Below, one piece after another: positions 33,578 through 46,173 of a DNA stretch of 64,000 bases. The notes beneath the pieces were generated by a model. The model had not been told where the DNA came from. It was given only the letters and a program-made list of their open reading frames with translations, and did not search any database. Made by a program: the position numbers and the translations under genes. This stretch comes from Streptomyces canus (GTDB lineage: Bacteria; Actinomycetota; Actinomycetes; Streptomycetales; Streptomycetaceae), in NCBI RefSeq assembly GCF_030815415.1, contig NZ_JAUSWW010000001.1:2046001-2110000 (forward strand), in the 5' to 3' direction. Position 1 is the first letter of the stretch. Every line of letters begins with the position of its first letter.

Positions 33578-34527
33578 TGGCCGTCCTCGAGCAGACCCCG
33601 CCCGCCGTGGTCCAGCCCTCCGCGGTCGGACCGAAGAAGGGGTTCCGCAAGTACTGGCACCTCTACGCCGCCATCTCCCCCTTCTATCTGATCTTCCTGG
33701 GCTTCGGCCTGTTCCCGGTCGGCTTCTCGCTCTATCTGTCCTTCCACCGCTGGGACGGCCTCGGCTCGATGGAGTGGGCCGGGCTCTCGCAGTACCGGTA
33801 CCTGCTGAGCGACAGCGACTTCTGGAACTCGATCGGCAACACGATCATCATCTGGGCGATGGCCACCTTCCCCATGATCCTCATGGCGATGATCACGGCC
33901 GTGATGCTCAACTCGGCGGTCCGGTTCAAAAGCCTGTACCGCGTCGCGTACTTCCTGCCGAACGTCACCTCGGTCGTCGCCATCGCGATCGTCTTCGGCT
34001 CGATCTTCTCCACCAACGCCGGCATGGTGAACGCGGTCCTGCACGCGGTCGGGATCGACCAGGTCGCCTGGCTGAACACGCCCTGGGGCATCAAGGTCAC
34101 CATCGCGGCGCTGATGACCTGGCAGTGGACCGGCTACAACGCGATCATCTTCCTCGCCGGCCTCCAGACCGTCCCGAGCGACCTGTACGAGGCGGCGCGC
34201 ATGGACGGCGCCGGGCCCGTCCAGACCTTCTTCCGGATCACGCTGCCGTTGCTGCGGCCCACGCTGCTCTTCGTGCTCGTCGTCTCGACCGTCACCGGCC
34301 TGCAGAGCTTCTCCGAACCACAGGTCCTGCTCCAGACCTCGTCCAACGACTCGACGTTCGCGGGCGGTCCCGGCCACTCGGGCCAGACGATGGTCCTCTA
34401 CTTCTTCCAGCAGACCTTCGACAACAACGACTTCGGGTACGGCGCCGCCGTGGCGTGGGGCATCTTCCTCGTCGTCGTCCTCTTCTCGATCATCAACTGG
34501 CGCCTCGTGCAGCGCCGCGGCGACTAG
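33577..34527 (+). CDS. sugar ABC transporter permease, MalF/UgpA type
   Basis: First permease of the importer, 316 residues. Six hydrophobic segments and the EAA loop DLYEAARMDGAGPVQTFFRI are visible. ATG overlaps the binding-protein stop by one base. It pairs with the permease at 34542. No ATPase gene is present, so a shared ATPase such as MsiK is expected. Confidence 0.93.
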   Translation: MAVLEQTPPAVVQPSAVGPKKGFRKYWHLYAAISPFYLIFLGFGLFPVGFSLYLSFHRWDGLGSMEWAGLSQYRYLLSDSDFWNSIGNTIIIWAMATFPMILMAMITAVMLNSAVRFKSLYRVAYFLPNVTSVVAIAIVFGSIFSTNAGMVNAVLHAVGIDQVAWLNTPWGIKVTIAALMTWQWTGYNAIIFLAGLQTVPSDLYEAARMDGAGPVQTFFRITLPLLRPTLLFVLVVSTVTGLQSFSEPQVLLQTSSNDSTFAGGPGHSGQTMVLYFFQQTFDNNDFGYGAAVAWGIFLVVVLFSIINWRLVQRRGD

Positions 34528-34541
34528 GAAGGGCCCGCATC

Positions 34542-35377
34542 ATGGCATCCATCAAGGGGTCCCGCCGCAGAGGGATCGCGCTGCACCTCCCGCTGATCCT
34601 CGGCACGCTGATCTCGGCCTTCCCGTTCTACTGGGCCGTGATCATGTCGACGCACAGCTCGACGGAGATCTTCTCGTACCCGCCGAAGCTGCTGCCGGGC
34701 ACGCACTTCCTTCAGAACGTCCGCAATCTCTTCGACGCCATCGACTTCTTCGGGTCGATGTGGAACTCACTGCTGGTCGCGGCGTCGGTGACCTTCCTGG
34801 TCCTGCTCTTCGACTCCCTCGCCGCGTTCGTCTTCGCCAAGTTCGCATTCCCCGGCAAGGGACCGCTGTTCGGGCTGCTCATGGTCATCTTCATGGTGCC
34901 GGCGCAGCTGTCGGTCATCCCGCAGTTCGTCCTCATGGCGAAGATCGGCTGGATCGGCTCGATGACCTCGCTGATCGTGCCGGCCGCGGCCAACGCCTTC
35001 GGCATCTTCTGGATGCGCCAGTACATGAAGACCGCCATCCACGACGAACTGCTCGACGCCTCCAGGCTCGACGGTGCCAACTTCCTGCGCCAGTACTGGC
35101 ACGTGGCGCTCCCGGTGGTCCGCCCCGGCCTCGCCTTCCTCGGCATCTTCACCTTCATGGGGCAGTGGAACGACTTCGCCTGGCCCCTGATCGCCCTCAC
35201 CAACCCGGACAACGTGACCCTCCAGGTCGCGCTGTCCCAGCTCAACGGCACCCACGGCACCACCGACTACGGCATCGTGATGACCGGCGCCCTGCTCGCC
35301 CTCATCCCGCTGCTGATCGTGTTCGCGGTCGGTGCCAAGCAGATCATCGGCGACCTCGCGAAGGGAGCCGTGCGCGG

Positions 35378-35381
<4 letters not shown>
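34542..35381 (+). CDS. sugar ABC transporter permease, MalG/UgpE type
   Basis: Second permease, 279 residues. An N-terminal helix (LHLPLILGTLISAFPFYWAV) leads to the EAA loop ELLDASRLDGANFLRQYWHV and C-terminal helices. ATG has AGGAAGGG 8 bases upstream, and the stop overlaps the GH2 start (ATGA), so the importer and the galactosidase are translationally coupled. Confidence 0.93.
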
Positions 35382-38311
<2,930 letters not shown>

Positions 38312-38346
38312 ACTCCACCGGATTTCACCCCTTTTACGGAGCACAC

Positions 38347-40179
38347 GTGTGCACTTCGCATGAGCACGGGTCCGAGCATGCCCAGGCGGGCGCCGGACGC
38401 CGCAGTTTCCTCCGCGCGACCGCGCTGCTCGGTGCGGCCGCCACGGCCGGCGTCGCGCTGCCGGGCGTGGCCGAGGCCGCCGCGCAGAGCCGTTGGCGGC
38501 CCGACACCGACAGCCGGCGCTTCACCCTCGCGGTGATGCCCGACACGCAGTACCTCTTCGACGGGCCGAGCATCGACAAGGCGCCGGTCGAGGCGTCCCT
38601 GCGCTATCTACTGGAGCGCTGCGAGGACAAGGGTGCCGAGAACCTCGTCTTCCTGTCCCACCTGGGCGACCTCACACAGAACGGTACGGCGGCCGAAGTC
38701 ACCGCGATCAGCGAGGCGTTCGGGCTGCTGGACCGGCGCGGTGTCGGCTACAGCGTCCTGGCCGGCAATCACGACGTGAAGTCGTCGACGGACGACCAGC
38801 GCGGCTCGACGCCGTATCTGGACGCCTTCGGACCGGACCGGTTCCGGGGCAAGCCGACCTACGGCGGCGCCTCTTCCGACGGCTACAACACCTTCCACCT
38901 GTTCACGGCCGCGGGCCGCGAGTGGATGGTCCTGGCGCTGGACTGGCGGCTGTCGGCGAAGGGGTACGCGTGGGCGAAGGACGTCCTCGCCCGGCACCCG
39001 AGGACACCCGTCGTCCTCACCACCCACGAACTGGTCGTCGAGGACGACACCCTGTCGGCCTACGGCCAGCAGCTGTGGGACCGGCTGATCGAGGACCACG
39101 ACCAGATCTTCCTCACCCTCAACGGCCACTACTGGCCCGCCGGCCGCGCGACCCGTAAGAACGCGGCGGGACATGACGTCCACCTGCATCTGACGAACTA
39201 CCAGAACCGCTACTTCGGCGGCGCGGCGATGATCCGCCTCTACCGTTTCGACCTCGACCGGAACGTCATCGACGTCGAGACGGTCTCCCCGTGGATCCTG
39301 GGGCGGGCGGGCAAGGGCCTCAACGAGCTGGAGCGGCAGGAGATCGAACTCAGCGGTGACGCCGACCGGTTCACGGTCGAGGTCGACTTCGCCGAGCGGT
39401 TCTCCGGATTCGCACCGGTGCCCGCGCGGGCGGAGCGTCCGGTGTCGCGGCTGCTGATACCGGGCACGGTGGCCTACTGGCGCTTCGAGTCGGCGGCGAA
39501 GGACACCGTCCGTGACCTGTCCGGCCGCGGCAACGACCTCTCCCTGGTCACCGTCGGGGGCGGCACGCTGGGCTGGTCCGCCGACCACCACCCCGATCAA
39601 CCCGGGCACGGCAGCCTGGAGTTCCAGGGCTACAAGTCCCCGCTGAAGGGTGCGTATCTGCGCACGGTCGACGGTGCCCCGATCAACTCGGCGACGTTCA
39701 AGGCCGGTTACACCATCGAGGCCTTCTACCGCCTCCCCGCCGACTGGGACCCCTCCCATCACGCCTGGTCCGGCATCGTCAGCCGCACCGGCACCGGCGG
39801 CGCCGCCGGCAAGACGGGCGACGACCCCGACGAGCCGCTGGCCACGCTGTCGCTGTCCAACGACCGCGAGCCGCAGTGGGCGATGCGCCCGCTCAACCAG
39901 GAGGGAATCGCCACCAACTGGGGCCAGGAGACCCCGCTCGAGACCTGGTGGCATCTCGCGGTCGTCAACGACGGCAGGCACACCACGCTCTACGTCGAGG
40001 GCTGCCCCGTGGTCCGCAATCCGAAGGCCACCTCGATCGGCATCGCCTCCGTCGGACTCCCCTGGCTGCTGGGCGGCTACGAGTACGGCGGGAAGATCGA
40101 CCAGATCCTGCACGGACGCCTCGGTGACGTCCGCGTCGTCGAACGGGCGCTGCCCGTCACCTCCTTCATGACGCACTGA
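38347..40179 (+). CDS. Tat-secreted metallophosphoesterase with LamG-like domain
   Basis: Predicted extracellular phosphoesterase, 610 residues. Tat signal at the N-terminus (RRSFLRATALLGAAA, cleavage near VAEAAA). A calcineurin-like phosphoesterase domain covers about 50-320, with VMPDTQYLFDG, LSHLGDLTQNG, VLAGNHDVKSS and LTLNGHYWPAG. A concanavalin/LamG-like beta-sandwich covers about 380-610 (VAYWRFESAAKDTVRDLSGR, WWHLAVVNDGRHTTLYVEG). GTG start with GGAG six bases upstream. Follows GH2 by 35 bases, probably in the same operon. A carbohydrate-binding phosphodiesterase is a reasonable guess, for example on phosphorylated glycans or teichoic acid; substrate unknown. Confidence 0.88.
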   Translation: MCTSHEHGSEHAQAGAGRRSFLRATALLGAAATAGVALPGVAEAAAQSRWRPDTDSRRFTLAVMPDTQYLFDGPSIDKAPVEASLRYLLERCEDKGAENLVFLSHLGDLTQNGTAAEVTAISEAFGLLDRRGVGYSVLAGNHDVKSSTDDQRGSTPYLDAFGPDRFRGKPTYGGASSDGYNTFHLFTAAGREWMVLALDWRLSAKGYAWAKDVLARHPRTPVVLTTHELVVEDDTLSAYGQQLWDRLIEDHDQIFLTLNGHYWPAGRATRKNAAGHDVHLHLTNYQNRYFGGAAMIRLYRFDLDRNVIDVETVSPWILGRAGKGLNELERQEIELSGDADRFTVEVDFAERFSGFAPVPARAERPVSRLLIPGTVAYWRFESAAKDTVRDLSGRGNDLSLVTVGGGTLGWSADHHPDQPGHGSLEFQGYKSPLKGAYLRTVDGAPINSATFKAGYTIEAFYRLPADWDPSHHAWSGIVSRTGTGGAAGKTGDDPDEPLATLSLSNDREPQWAMRPLNQEGIATNWGQETPLETWWHLAVVNDGRHTTLYVEGCPVVRNPKATSIGIASVGLPWLLGGYEYGGKIDQILHGRLGDVRVVERALPVTSFMTH

Positions 40180-40199
40180 CCCCCTTCTCGAGGATCACC

Positions 40200-41867
40200 A
40201 TGACCGAGCAGCAACTGCCCGACTGGGCCGACCCCTCCGTCTCGCTCACCGCTCTCGATCCGCAAGGGCTGTCCAGGCGCGGACTCCTGCGCCGCGCAGG
40301 CCTGTTCGGCGCCGCCTTCACTCTCGGCTCGGCCGCCGTGCCCGCCGCCGCCTCCCCGCAGCGCCTCGGCGGCGACGATCCGAGGCTGGCGTATCTGGTG
40401 GGCGACCACCACGTCCACTCCGTCTACAGCCACGACGCCAAGTACACCTTCTCCCAGCAGGCCAAGGCCGCCGCCACATACGGCCTGGACTGGATGGTGT
40501 TCAACGAGCACTCCAACTTCGGACACGCCTACTACGGCGCGAAGCTGGAGCACCAGGAGATCCTCCAGGCCCGTGCGGAGAACCCGCGTCAGCTGATCTT
40601 CCAGGGCCTCGAGTGGTACATCCCGGCGGCCGAGCACTGCACGGTGTTCGCGGCGCCCGGCCCCCACGAGGTGGACCTGCTCACGCAGTTCGAGCTCGCT
40701 TACGACGGCAAGCTGCTCAACTACACCGAAGGTTCCGCCGGAGCGACCGACACCGCCCGCAACGAGGCGCATGCCGTCAAGGCGATCAAGTGGCTGGCCG
40801 AGCAGCGCCGTTCGGGCTATGTCGACGATGTCCTCGTCGTCGCCAACCACCCGCTGCGGCTCGGCATCGACTCCCCGCACGAGATGCGCAACTGGCGGGA
40901 CGCGGCCCCCGAGATCATGATCGGCATGGAGGGCGCGCCGGGCGCCCAGGGCGCGGCCATCCCCGGCTGGCGCGGCACGACCTCGATCCGCGGCGAGTAC
41001 GAGAACAAGCCGACCGCCCAGTCCTGGTCCGGCTATCCGGCGGACGCCTACCTCACCTACGGCGGCTTCGACTGGGCGACGGCGACCGTCGGCGGCCTGT
41101 GGGACGCGCTGCTGGCCGAGGGCAGACTGTTCTCGATCACCACCAACTCCGACAACCACCGGACCGTCTTCGACACCTGGAAGAACGGCGACTGGCCGGC
41201 GGGCCAGAACTTCGACAACACCGGCAGGCTCCCCGACCCGGTGAACACCGACACCCCGCAGCCCGGTAGCGACTTCTGGCCCGGCCAGTTCAGCCGCACC
41301 CACGTGGGCGTCACCCGCTACGGCTACCGCGCCGTCATGGCGGGCCTGCGCGCGGGCCGCGTCTGGCTGGACCACGGGCATCTGCTCGACGGGCTCGACG
41401 TACGGGTCAAGCGGGACTGCGACACCGGGCGGGGCGTCACGCTGGGCGGCCGGCTGCGCGTCCGCGAGGGCGAGCGGATCAGCCTGTACGTCACCGTCAC
41501 GACCGCGTCCCGGCCCAACCCGCAGGGAGTCCTGCCCGAGTTGGCGCACGTGGACGTGATCCGGGGCGCGGTGCGCGGCGCGGTCACCGACCGGGACACC
41601 TGGCAGGCGCCGGACACCAAGGTCGTACGCGCCTTGGACGTCAGCGGCCGCAAGGGGACGTACACCCTGCGCATCCCGCTGACCGCCGGGGACGAGTCCT
41701 TCTACGTCCGGCTGCGCGGCAGCGACGGCAACCGCCATGGTGCGGGGTACCTCGGCGCCTCGGTCGACCCGAACGGGCCGATCCCGCACGAGCCCGGGAA
41801 CGGTGACCCGTGGGCGGACACGTGGTTCTATTCCAACCCCGTATTCGTCGACGTGGCAGGTGCCTGA
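40200..41867 (+). CDS. Tat-secreted PHP-domain protein
   Basis: Predicted extracellular metal-dependent hydrolase of the PHP fold, 555 residues. Twin-arginine signal (LSRRGLLRRAGLF, cleavage near PAAASP at about 50). The PHP motifs are GDHHVHSVYSHD at about 66, FNEHSNFGH, VVANHPLRLG and ITTNSDNHRTV. C-terminal region (about 400-555) is beta-rich. PHP proteins include phosphoesterases such as histidinol phosphatase, so with the neighbouring metallophosphoesterase it suggests extracellular phosphate removal. It is the last intact gene of the operon; a broken gene follows with TGATG overlap. Confidence 0.85.
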   Translation: MTEQQLPDWADPSVSLTALDPQGLSRRGLLRRAGLFGAAFTLGSAAVPAAASPQRLGGDDPRLAYLVGDHHVHSVYSHDAKYTFSQQAKAAATYGLDWMVFNEHSNFGHAYYGAKLEHQEILQARAENPRQLIFQGLEWYIPAAEHCTVFAAPGPHEVDLLTQFELAYDGKLLNYTEGSAGATDTARNEAHAVKAIKWLAEQRRSGYVDDVLVVANHPLRLGIDSPHEMRNWRDAAPEIMIGMEGAPGAQGAAIPGWRGTTSIRGEYENKPTAQSWSGYPADAYLTYGGFDWATATVGGLWDALLAEGRLFSITTNSDNHRTVFDTWKNGDWPAGQNFDNTGRLPDPVNTDTPQPGSDFWPGQFSRTHVGVTRYGYRAVMAGLRAGRVWLDHGHLLDGLDVRVKRDCDTGRGVTLGGRLRVREGERISLYVTVTTASRPNPQGVLPELAHVDVIRGAVRGAVTDRDTWQAPDTKVVRALDVSGRKGTYTLRIPLTAGDESFYVRLRGSDGNRHGAGYLGASVDPNGPIPHEPGNGDPWADTWFYSNPVFVDVAGA

Positions 41868-42164
41868 TGAAGCGTCATCTCCTCGCCCTGGGCTGATTAT
41901 GGGGATCGCTCGTGCTCGGCGCGGCGGGCACGGCGGCGGCGGTCAGGGACTGGCGAGCCGCGCGGACGGCACACTGCTGTACCGCGGGCTCGCCGCCATC
42001 CCGCTGGACCTGCGGCTCAAGGGCTGGAACCACGTCGGCGACCCGGACATCGCGCGCGGGTACTCGTTCGACGCCTACCAGGGCCCGGACACGGCCACGT
42101 CGAAGATGTTCGCCGTCACCACACCGGCCGGGAAGTGCGTGAGATCCAGGGCTGCGACTTCTTG
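41867..42164 (+). pseudogene. remnant of a small secreted-protein gene (stop codon plus frameshift)
   Basis: An ATG overlaps the PHP stop (TGATG) and reads MKRHLLALG, then TGA at 41894. The same frame continues LWGSLVLGAAGTAAAV, so the stop sits inside what looks like a signal peptide. Around 41945-41960 the coding sense moves to another frame reading LASRADGTLLYRGLAAIPLD, then WNHVGDPDIARGY and DAYQGPDTATSKMFAVTTPA. After GK the sequence becomes unrelated and ends at 42162-42164. One nonsense change, one frameshift and a lost 3' part therefore mark a decayed gene. The sequence reminds me of a short uncharacterised Streptomyces secreted protein, but I cannot name the family. Confidence 0.7.
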
Positions 42165-42469
42165 AAACCTCCCTTTCGCGAACGAACGGGATTCCTGGCT
42201 CACACTGCTCGGCCGCTCGGCGAACGATCGAGTCTGACGCGCTCAACGCCAGCCGGGTTGGAACCAGCCCGGATTCCCCCAAAGCGGGAGGTAGTTGTGC
42301 TCGCTTGGCTCTCGCTGAGCACGGTGTGAATTTTTCACATACAGCGATCGTCTCGTTACCGTCGGCGTTCCCCGCGCCTGGGACATTCCACCGAGCCTCT
42401 ACGCGGCGACAACAGCCGGTACCCGTACCGGCAGGTCACAGGCTGATCGGAGCGAGGTACGGTGACCGC
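42165..42469 (+). promoter_or_regulatory. 305-base gap with two inverted repeats upstream of PaaX
   Basis: No intact gene. It contains TGTGAA-TTT-TTCACA (42325-42339) in a local AT-rich patch, and the strong dyad GCCGGTAC-CC-GTACCGGC (42415-42432) 38 bases before the PaaX start. The second is a good candidate for an autoregulatory site. The first part (42165-42300) has no recognisable content and may be leftover from the event that truncated the neighbouring gene. Confidence 0.5.
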
Positions 42470-43300
42470 GTGACCACGGAAGAGTCGCTGCGGCCCCAGT
42501 CCCTCATGCTCACGTTCCTGGGCGACCAGGTGCTCGGGCGTGACGTGTGCGTGTACTCGGGCAGCGTCATCGACGTGTTCGCCCGTGCCGGGATCGGCGA
42601 GCAGGCGACGCGCTCGACGCTGACGCGGATGGTGAACCGCGGCCTGCTGCGCCGCCAGCGCGAGGGCCGCCGGATGTACTTCGGACTGACCGAGCACTCG
42701 GAGGCCGTCCTGCGCGACGGTGAGCGGCGCATCTGGCAGACCGGCGCCGTCAACCGGCAGTGGGACGGCACCTGGACGCTGCTCGGCTTCTCGCTCCCCG
42801 AGTCCTGGCAGCGGCAGCGCCACGACCTGCGCTCCAAGCTCACCTGGAGCGGCTTCGGCCCGCTCTTCAGCGGTCTGTGGATCGCGCCCGGCGAGGTCGA
42901 CGTGGCTGAACTCGTCGCCGACCTGGGCCTGTCCGCCCATGTCAAGGTCTTCCGCGCGCACGCCGACACCGGCATGGACATCGGCGCCATGATCGAGGAG
43001 ACCTGGGAGCTGGCCGAACTGGCCGAGCGCTACGAGCAGTTCGTACGGCGCTGGCAGCCCTGGGAGACCCGGGCGCCGGAAGCCGACGAGGCTCTGGCTC
43101 AGCGGCTGCTGCTCCAGGCGGAGTGGCTGCGGGTCATCCGCCGCGATCCGCGGCTGCCGGTCAAGCACCTGCCGGACGACTGGCCGGCCGAGCAGGCGGA
43201 GAAGACGTTCCGCGCGGTGCACGAGCGGCTCACCCCGCCCGCGCGGGTTGCCTCGGAACGTCTCCTCGACCTGGTGCCCGTACGCCCTGATCAGGCGTAG
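42470..43300 (+). CDS. PaaX-family transcriptional regulator
   Basis: Winged-helix repressor of the PaaX (phenylacetyl-CoA responsive) type, 276 residues. N-terminal PaaX domain: SLMLTFLGDQVLGRDVCVYS, EQATRSTLTRMVNRGLLRRQ. C-terminal domain with WDGTWTLLGFSLPESWQRQR and the WIAPGEVD stretch. GTG 42470 is chosen; CGAGGT lies upstream. The 3' end overlaps the convergent MaoC gene by 10 bases. PaaX proteins respond to aryl-CoA thioesters, fitting a neighbouring operon with a CoA ligase. Confidence 0.9.
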   Translation: MTTEESLRPQSLMLTFLGDQVLGRDVCVYSGSVIDVFARAGIGEQATRSTLTRMVNRGLLRRQREGRRMYFGLTEHSEAVLRDGERRIWQTGAVNRQWDGTWTLLGFSLPESWQRQRHDLRSKLTWSGFGPLFSGLWIAPGEVDVAELVADLGLSAHVKVFRAHADTGMDIGAMIEETWELAELAERYEQFVRRWQPWETRAPEADEALAQRLLLQAEWLRVIRRDPRLPVKHLPDDWPAEQAEKTFRAVHERLTPPARVASERLLDLVPVRPDQA

Positions 43301-43746
43301 AAGCGGGACAGGCTCTGCAGTACGGCCGCCGGCTTGGCGCCGCCCTCGATCTCGATCGTGCCGTCGACGGTGATCTGCACCCCGCCCGCCACGTCCTCGA
43401 CCTCGGCCAGCCTGCCGACCAGACGGATGCGCGAGCCGACCTTCACCGGCGAGGGGAAACGGACCTTGTTCAGGCCGTAGTTGACCTTCGTCGTGACGCC
43501 CTGGACGTCCAGCAGTTCGGTGAAGAGCGGGATAAAGAGGGAGAGGGTCAGATAGCCGTGCGCGATGGGGGCGCCGAACGGCCCCTCGGCGGCCTTCTCG
43601 GGGTCGACGTGGATCCACTGGTGGTCGCCCGTGGCGTCGGCGAACGTGTTGATGCGCTCCTGGGTGACCTCGATCCACTCGCTGGTGCCGAGGTCGCTGC
43701 CCGCCAGCTTCTTGAGTTCGTCGATGCCGTTCACGGTGATGCTCAT
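43291..43746 (-). CDS. MaoC-like (R)-enoyl-CoA hydratase
   Basis: Hot-dog fold hydratase of the MaoC family, 151 residues. The hydratase 2 motif is seen in FADATGDHQWIHVDPEKAAE (catalytic Asp/His) and FGAPIAHGYLTLSL. Would hydrate an enoyl-CoA. Its ATG overlaps the CoA ligase stop (ATGA), making it the last gene of a four-gene unit. Confidence 0.92.
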   Translation of the reverse strand: MSITVNGIDELKKLAGSDLGTSEWIEVTQERINTFADATGDHQWIHVDPEKAAEGPFGAPIAHGYLTLSLFIPLFTELLDVQGVTTKVNYGLNKVRFPSPVKVGSRIRLVGRLAEVEDVAGGVQITVDGTIEIEGGAKPAAVLQSLSRFYA

Positions 43747-45257
43747 GAGGTTCCTTCACTGTTGCCGTACCGGGTACGGACACGGGACTTGAGGAGCTTC
43801 CCGGAGGCGGTGCGCGGCAGTTCGTCCGCGATGACCACCGACTTCGGGATCTTGTACTTGGCGAGGCGGCCGGACAGGGCGGCCAGCACCTCGTCGGCGT
43901 CGAGCGAGGCGCCCTCGCGGGGCACGACGACCGCGCGCGGCACCTCGCCCCACTTGTCGTCCGGCACGCCGATGACCGCGCACTCGACGATGTCGGGGTG
44001 AGAGAGGAGCAGGTCCTCGATCTCGGCGGGGTAGACGTTCTCACCGCCGGAGATGATCATGTCCTTGATGCGGTCGACGATATGCACGTAACCGTCCTCG
44101 TCGACCCGGGCGGCGTCCCCGCTGCGGAACCAGCCGTCCGCGAAGGCGGCGGCCGTCTCCTCGGGCAGCCCCCAGTAGCCGGGCATGACATGCGGTCCGC
44201 GGACGTGGACCTCGCCGGTCTCGCCGACGTCGGCGGGGGTGAGGTCGGGCCTGACCACCCGTACGTCGCTGAAGAAGTGGGGTACGCCCGCCGAGCCCGC
44301 CTTGCTGAGCGCGTGCTCCGCGTCCAGGAACAGCGTGCCGGGGCTCGCCTCCGTCATGCCGTAGCCCTGGAGGAAGGTGAGACCCCGCTCCTGGTACGCG
44401 GCGATCAGCGGTGTGGACACCGGGGAGCCGCCGCAGGTCAGGATCCGCAGGGAGGAGAGGTCGGCGCCGGCCCAGCGCGGATGCCGCGCCACCTGCTCGA
44501 ACATCGTCGGCACCCCGAACATGAAGGTGATCCGGTGCCGTTCGATGAGGTCGAAGGTGGCCGCCGGGTCGAAGGCCTCGACCAGGACACAGGTGCCGCC
44601 CTTGAGCAGGACCGGCAGCGTCAGCATGTTCAGCCCGGCCGTGTGGAACAACGGGGCGGAGACCAGGGCGCGTTCGTCGGCGATCAGGTCGGTGTCGACG
44701 AGGACGTTGATCGCGTTCCAGGTCAGGTTCCCGTGGGTGAGCATGGCGCCCTTGGGGCGGCCGGTCGTCCCCGAGGTGTACATGATGATGCAGGTGTCGT
44801 CCGGGGCGACCGGCTCGTCGACGGGCTCCTCGGAGGCCGACGCCAGCGCCTCCTCGTACTCGGCGCCGACCTCGACGTACACGCGCACGTCGGTGCTGCC
44901 CGGGAGTCCGGCGACCAGCCCGGTGTGCGACGGCCCGTAGACGAGGGCCTTGGCCCCGGAGTCGGCGAGCTGGTAGGCGATCTCGGGGCCCGCGAGGCGG
45001 GTGTTGAGCGGGACGAAGACCGCGCCCAGGGTGCCTGCCGCGAACAGGGTCTCCAGGTAGGAGGGGTGGTTGGGGCCGAGGTAGGCGATCCGGTCGCCGC
45101 GGCGGACGCCCCTGGCGCGCAGGGCGTGGGCCAGGCGCGTGGTGCGTGTATGCAATGTGCGGTAGTCGGTCGACTGTTCGCCGTGGACCAGAGCCGTGCG
45201 GTGCGGGGTCTTGCGGGCCCGGCGTGCGGGCCATGACCCCAGTCCCTCGTTGCGCAT
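43743..45257 (-). CDS. acyl-CoA synthetase (AMP-forming ligase)
   Basis: Activates a carboxylic acid to its CoA thioester using ATP, 504 residues. The AMP-binding motif is IIMYTSGTTGRPKGAMLTHG, with GYGMTEASP, GWFRSGDAARVDEDGYVHI and the C-terminal lysine segment RTASGKLLKSR. Medium/long-chain or aryl acids are both possible. The gene follows the amidohydrolase by 10 bases. The PaaX and MarR neighbours suggest an aromatic or branched acid. Confidence 0.92.
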   Translation of the reverse strand: MRNEGLGSWPARRARKTPHRTALVHGEQSTDYRTLHTRTTRLAHALRARGVRRGDRIAYLGPNHPSYLETLFAAGTLGAVFVPLNTRLAGPEIAYQLADSGAKALVYGPSHTGLVAGLPGSTDVRVYVEVGAEYEEALASASEEPVDEPVAPDDTCIIMYTSGTTGRPKGAMLTHGNLTWNAINVLVDTDLIADERALVSAPLFHTAGLNMLTLPVLLKGGTCVLVEAFDPAATFDLIERHRITFMFGVPTMFEQVARHPRWAGADLSSLRILTCGGSPVSTPLIAAYQERGLTFLQGYGMTEASPGTLFLDAEHALSKAGSAGVPHFFSDVRVVRPDLTPADVGETGEVHVRGPHVMPGYWGLPEETAAAFADGWFRSGDAARVDEDGYVHIVDRIKDMIISGGENVYPAEIEDLLLSHPDIVECAVIGVPDDKWGEVPRAVVVPREGASLDADEVLAALSGRLAKYKIPKSVVIADELPRTASGKLLKSRVRTRYGNSEGTS

Positions 45258-45267
45258 GCGGGGCCCC

Positions 45268-46173
45268 TTACGGCTTCGTCAGCCCGAGCAGACGGGCGGC
45301 GTTCTCCTTGAGGATCTTCGGCTTGACCTCGTCCTTGATCGACAGCTTCTCGAAGTCCGCGAGCCAGCGGTCGGGGGTGAGGACGGGGAAGTCGGAACCG
45401 AAGAGGACCTTGTCCTTGAGCAGGGTGTTCGCGTACTGCACCAGCTGCGGAGGGAAGTACTTCGGCGACCAGCCGGACAGGTCGATGTGGACGCCCGGCT
45501 TGTGGGTGGCGACGGCGAGGGCCTCGTCCTGCCAGGGGAAGGACGGGTGCGCCAGGATGATCTTCAGGTGCGGGAAGTCAGCCGCCACGTCGTCGACGTG
45601 GAGGGGGTTGGAGTACTTGAGCCTGATCCCGCCGCCGCCCGGGACTCCGGCGCCGATGCCCGTCTGCCCGGTGTGGAAGAGGGCGATCGTGCCCGTCTCC
45701 TCGATGACCTCGTAGAGGTCGTACGCCACCGAGCGGTCGTTGGGGAAGAAGCCCTGGATGCTGGGGTGGAACTTGAAGCCCTTCACCCCGTACTCCTCGA
45801 CCAGTCGGCGGGCCTGCTTGACCCCGGCCCTGCCCCGGAAGGGGTCGATGGAGGCGAACGGGATCAGCACGTCGGAGTTGGCAGCGGCCGCCTCGGCGAC
45901 CTCCTCGTTGGGGACCGGCGCGGTGCCGGTCGCCGACTCCGCGTCCACCGTGAAGATCACGGCGGCCATCTTCCGCTCGCGGTAGTAGGCGGCCGTCTCC
46001 TCGAGCGTCGGCTTCCGTTTGCCCTCGACCTTGAAGTAGGCGGAGGAGGCGTCGTGGAGGTCGTCGTCCAGGGAGGAGTGCCCCTGGGAGGAGACCTCGG
46101 CGTGGGTGTGGACGTCGATGGCGACCAGGTCGTCGACGTTCATTGAGGGAGCGGCGTTCGTCGAGCGAGTCAT
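45268..46173 (-). CDS. amidohydrolase, ACMSD-like (Amidohydrolase_2)
   Basis: TIM-barrel metal enzyme, 301 residues from ATG 46173 (a GTG directly before it is also possible). The metal motif is AIDVHTHAEV near residue 19; other barrel features are GFKFHPSIQGFFPND, LFHTGQTG, ILAHPSFPWQDE and LFGSDFPVLTP. The family includes decarboxylases such as ACMSD and gamma-resorcylate decarboxylase, as well as lactonases. In this operon a decarboxylase or C-C hydrolase step in aromatic breakdown is likely. It overlaps the SDR stop (GTGATG). Confidence 0.88.
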   Translation of the reverse strand: MTRSTNAAPSMNVDDLVAIDVHTHAEVSSQGHSSLDDDLHDASSAYFKVEGKRKPTLEETAAYYRERKMAAVIFTVDAESATGTAPVPNEEVAEAAAANSDVLIPFASIDPFRGRAGVKQARRLVEEYGVKGFKFHPSIQGFFPNDRSVAYDLYEVIEETGTIALFHTGQTGIGAGVPGGGGIRLKYSNPLHVDDVAADFPHLKIILAHPSFPWQDEALAVATHKPGVHIDLSGWSPKYFPPQLVQYANTLLKDKVLFGSDFPVLTPDRWLADFEKLSIKDEVKPKILKENAARLLGLTKP

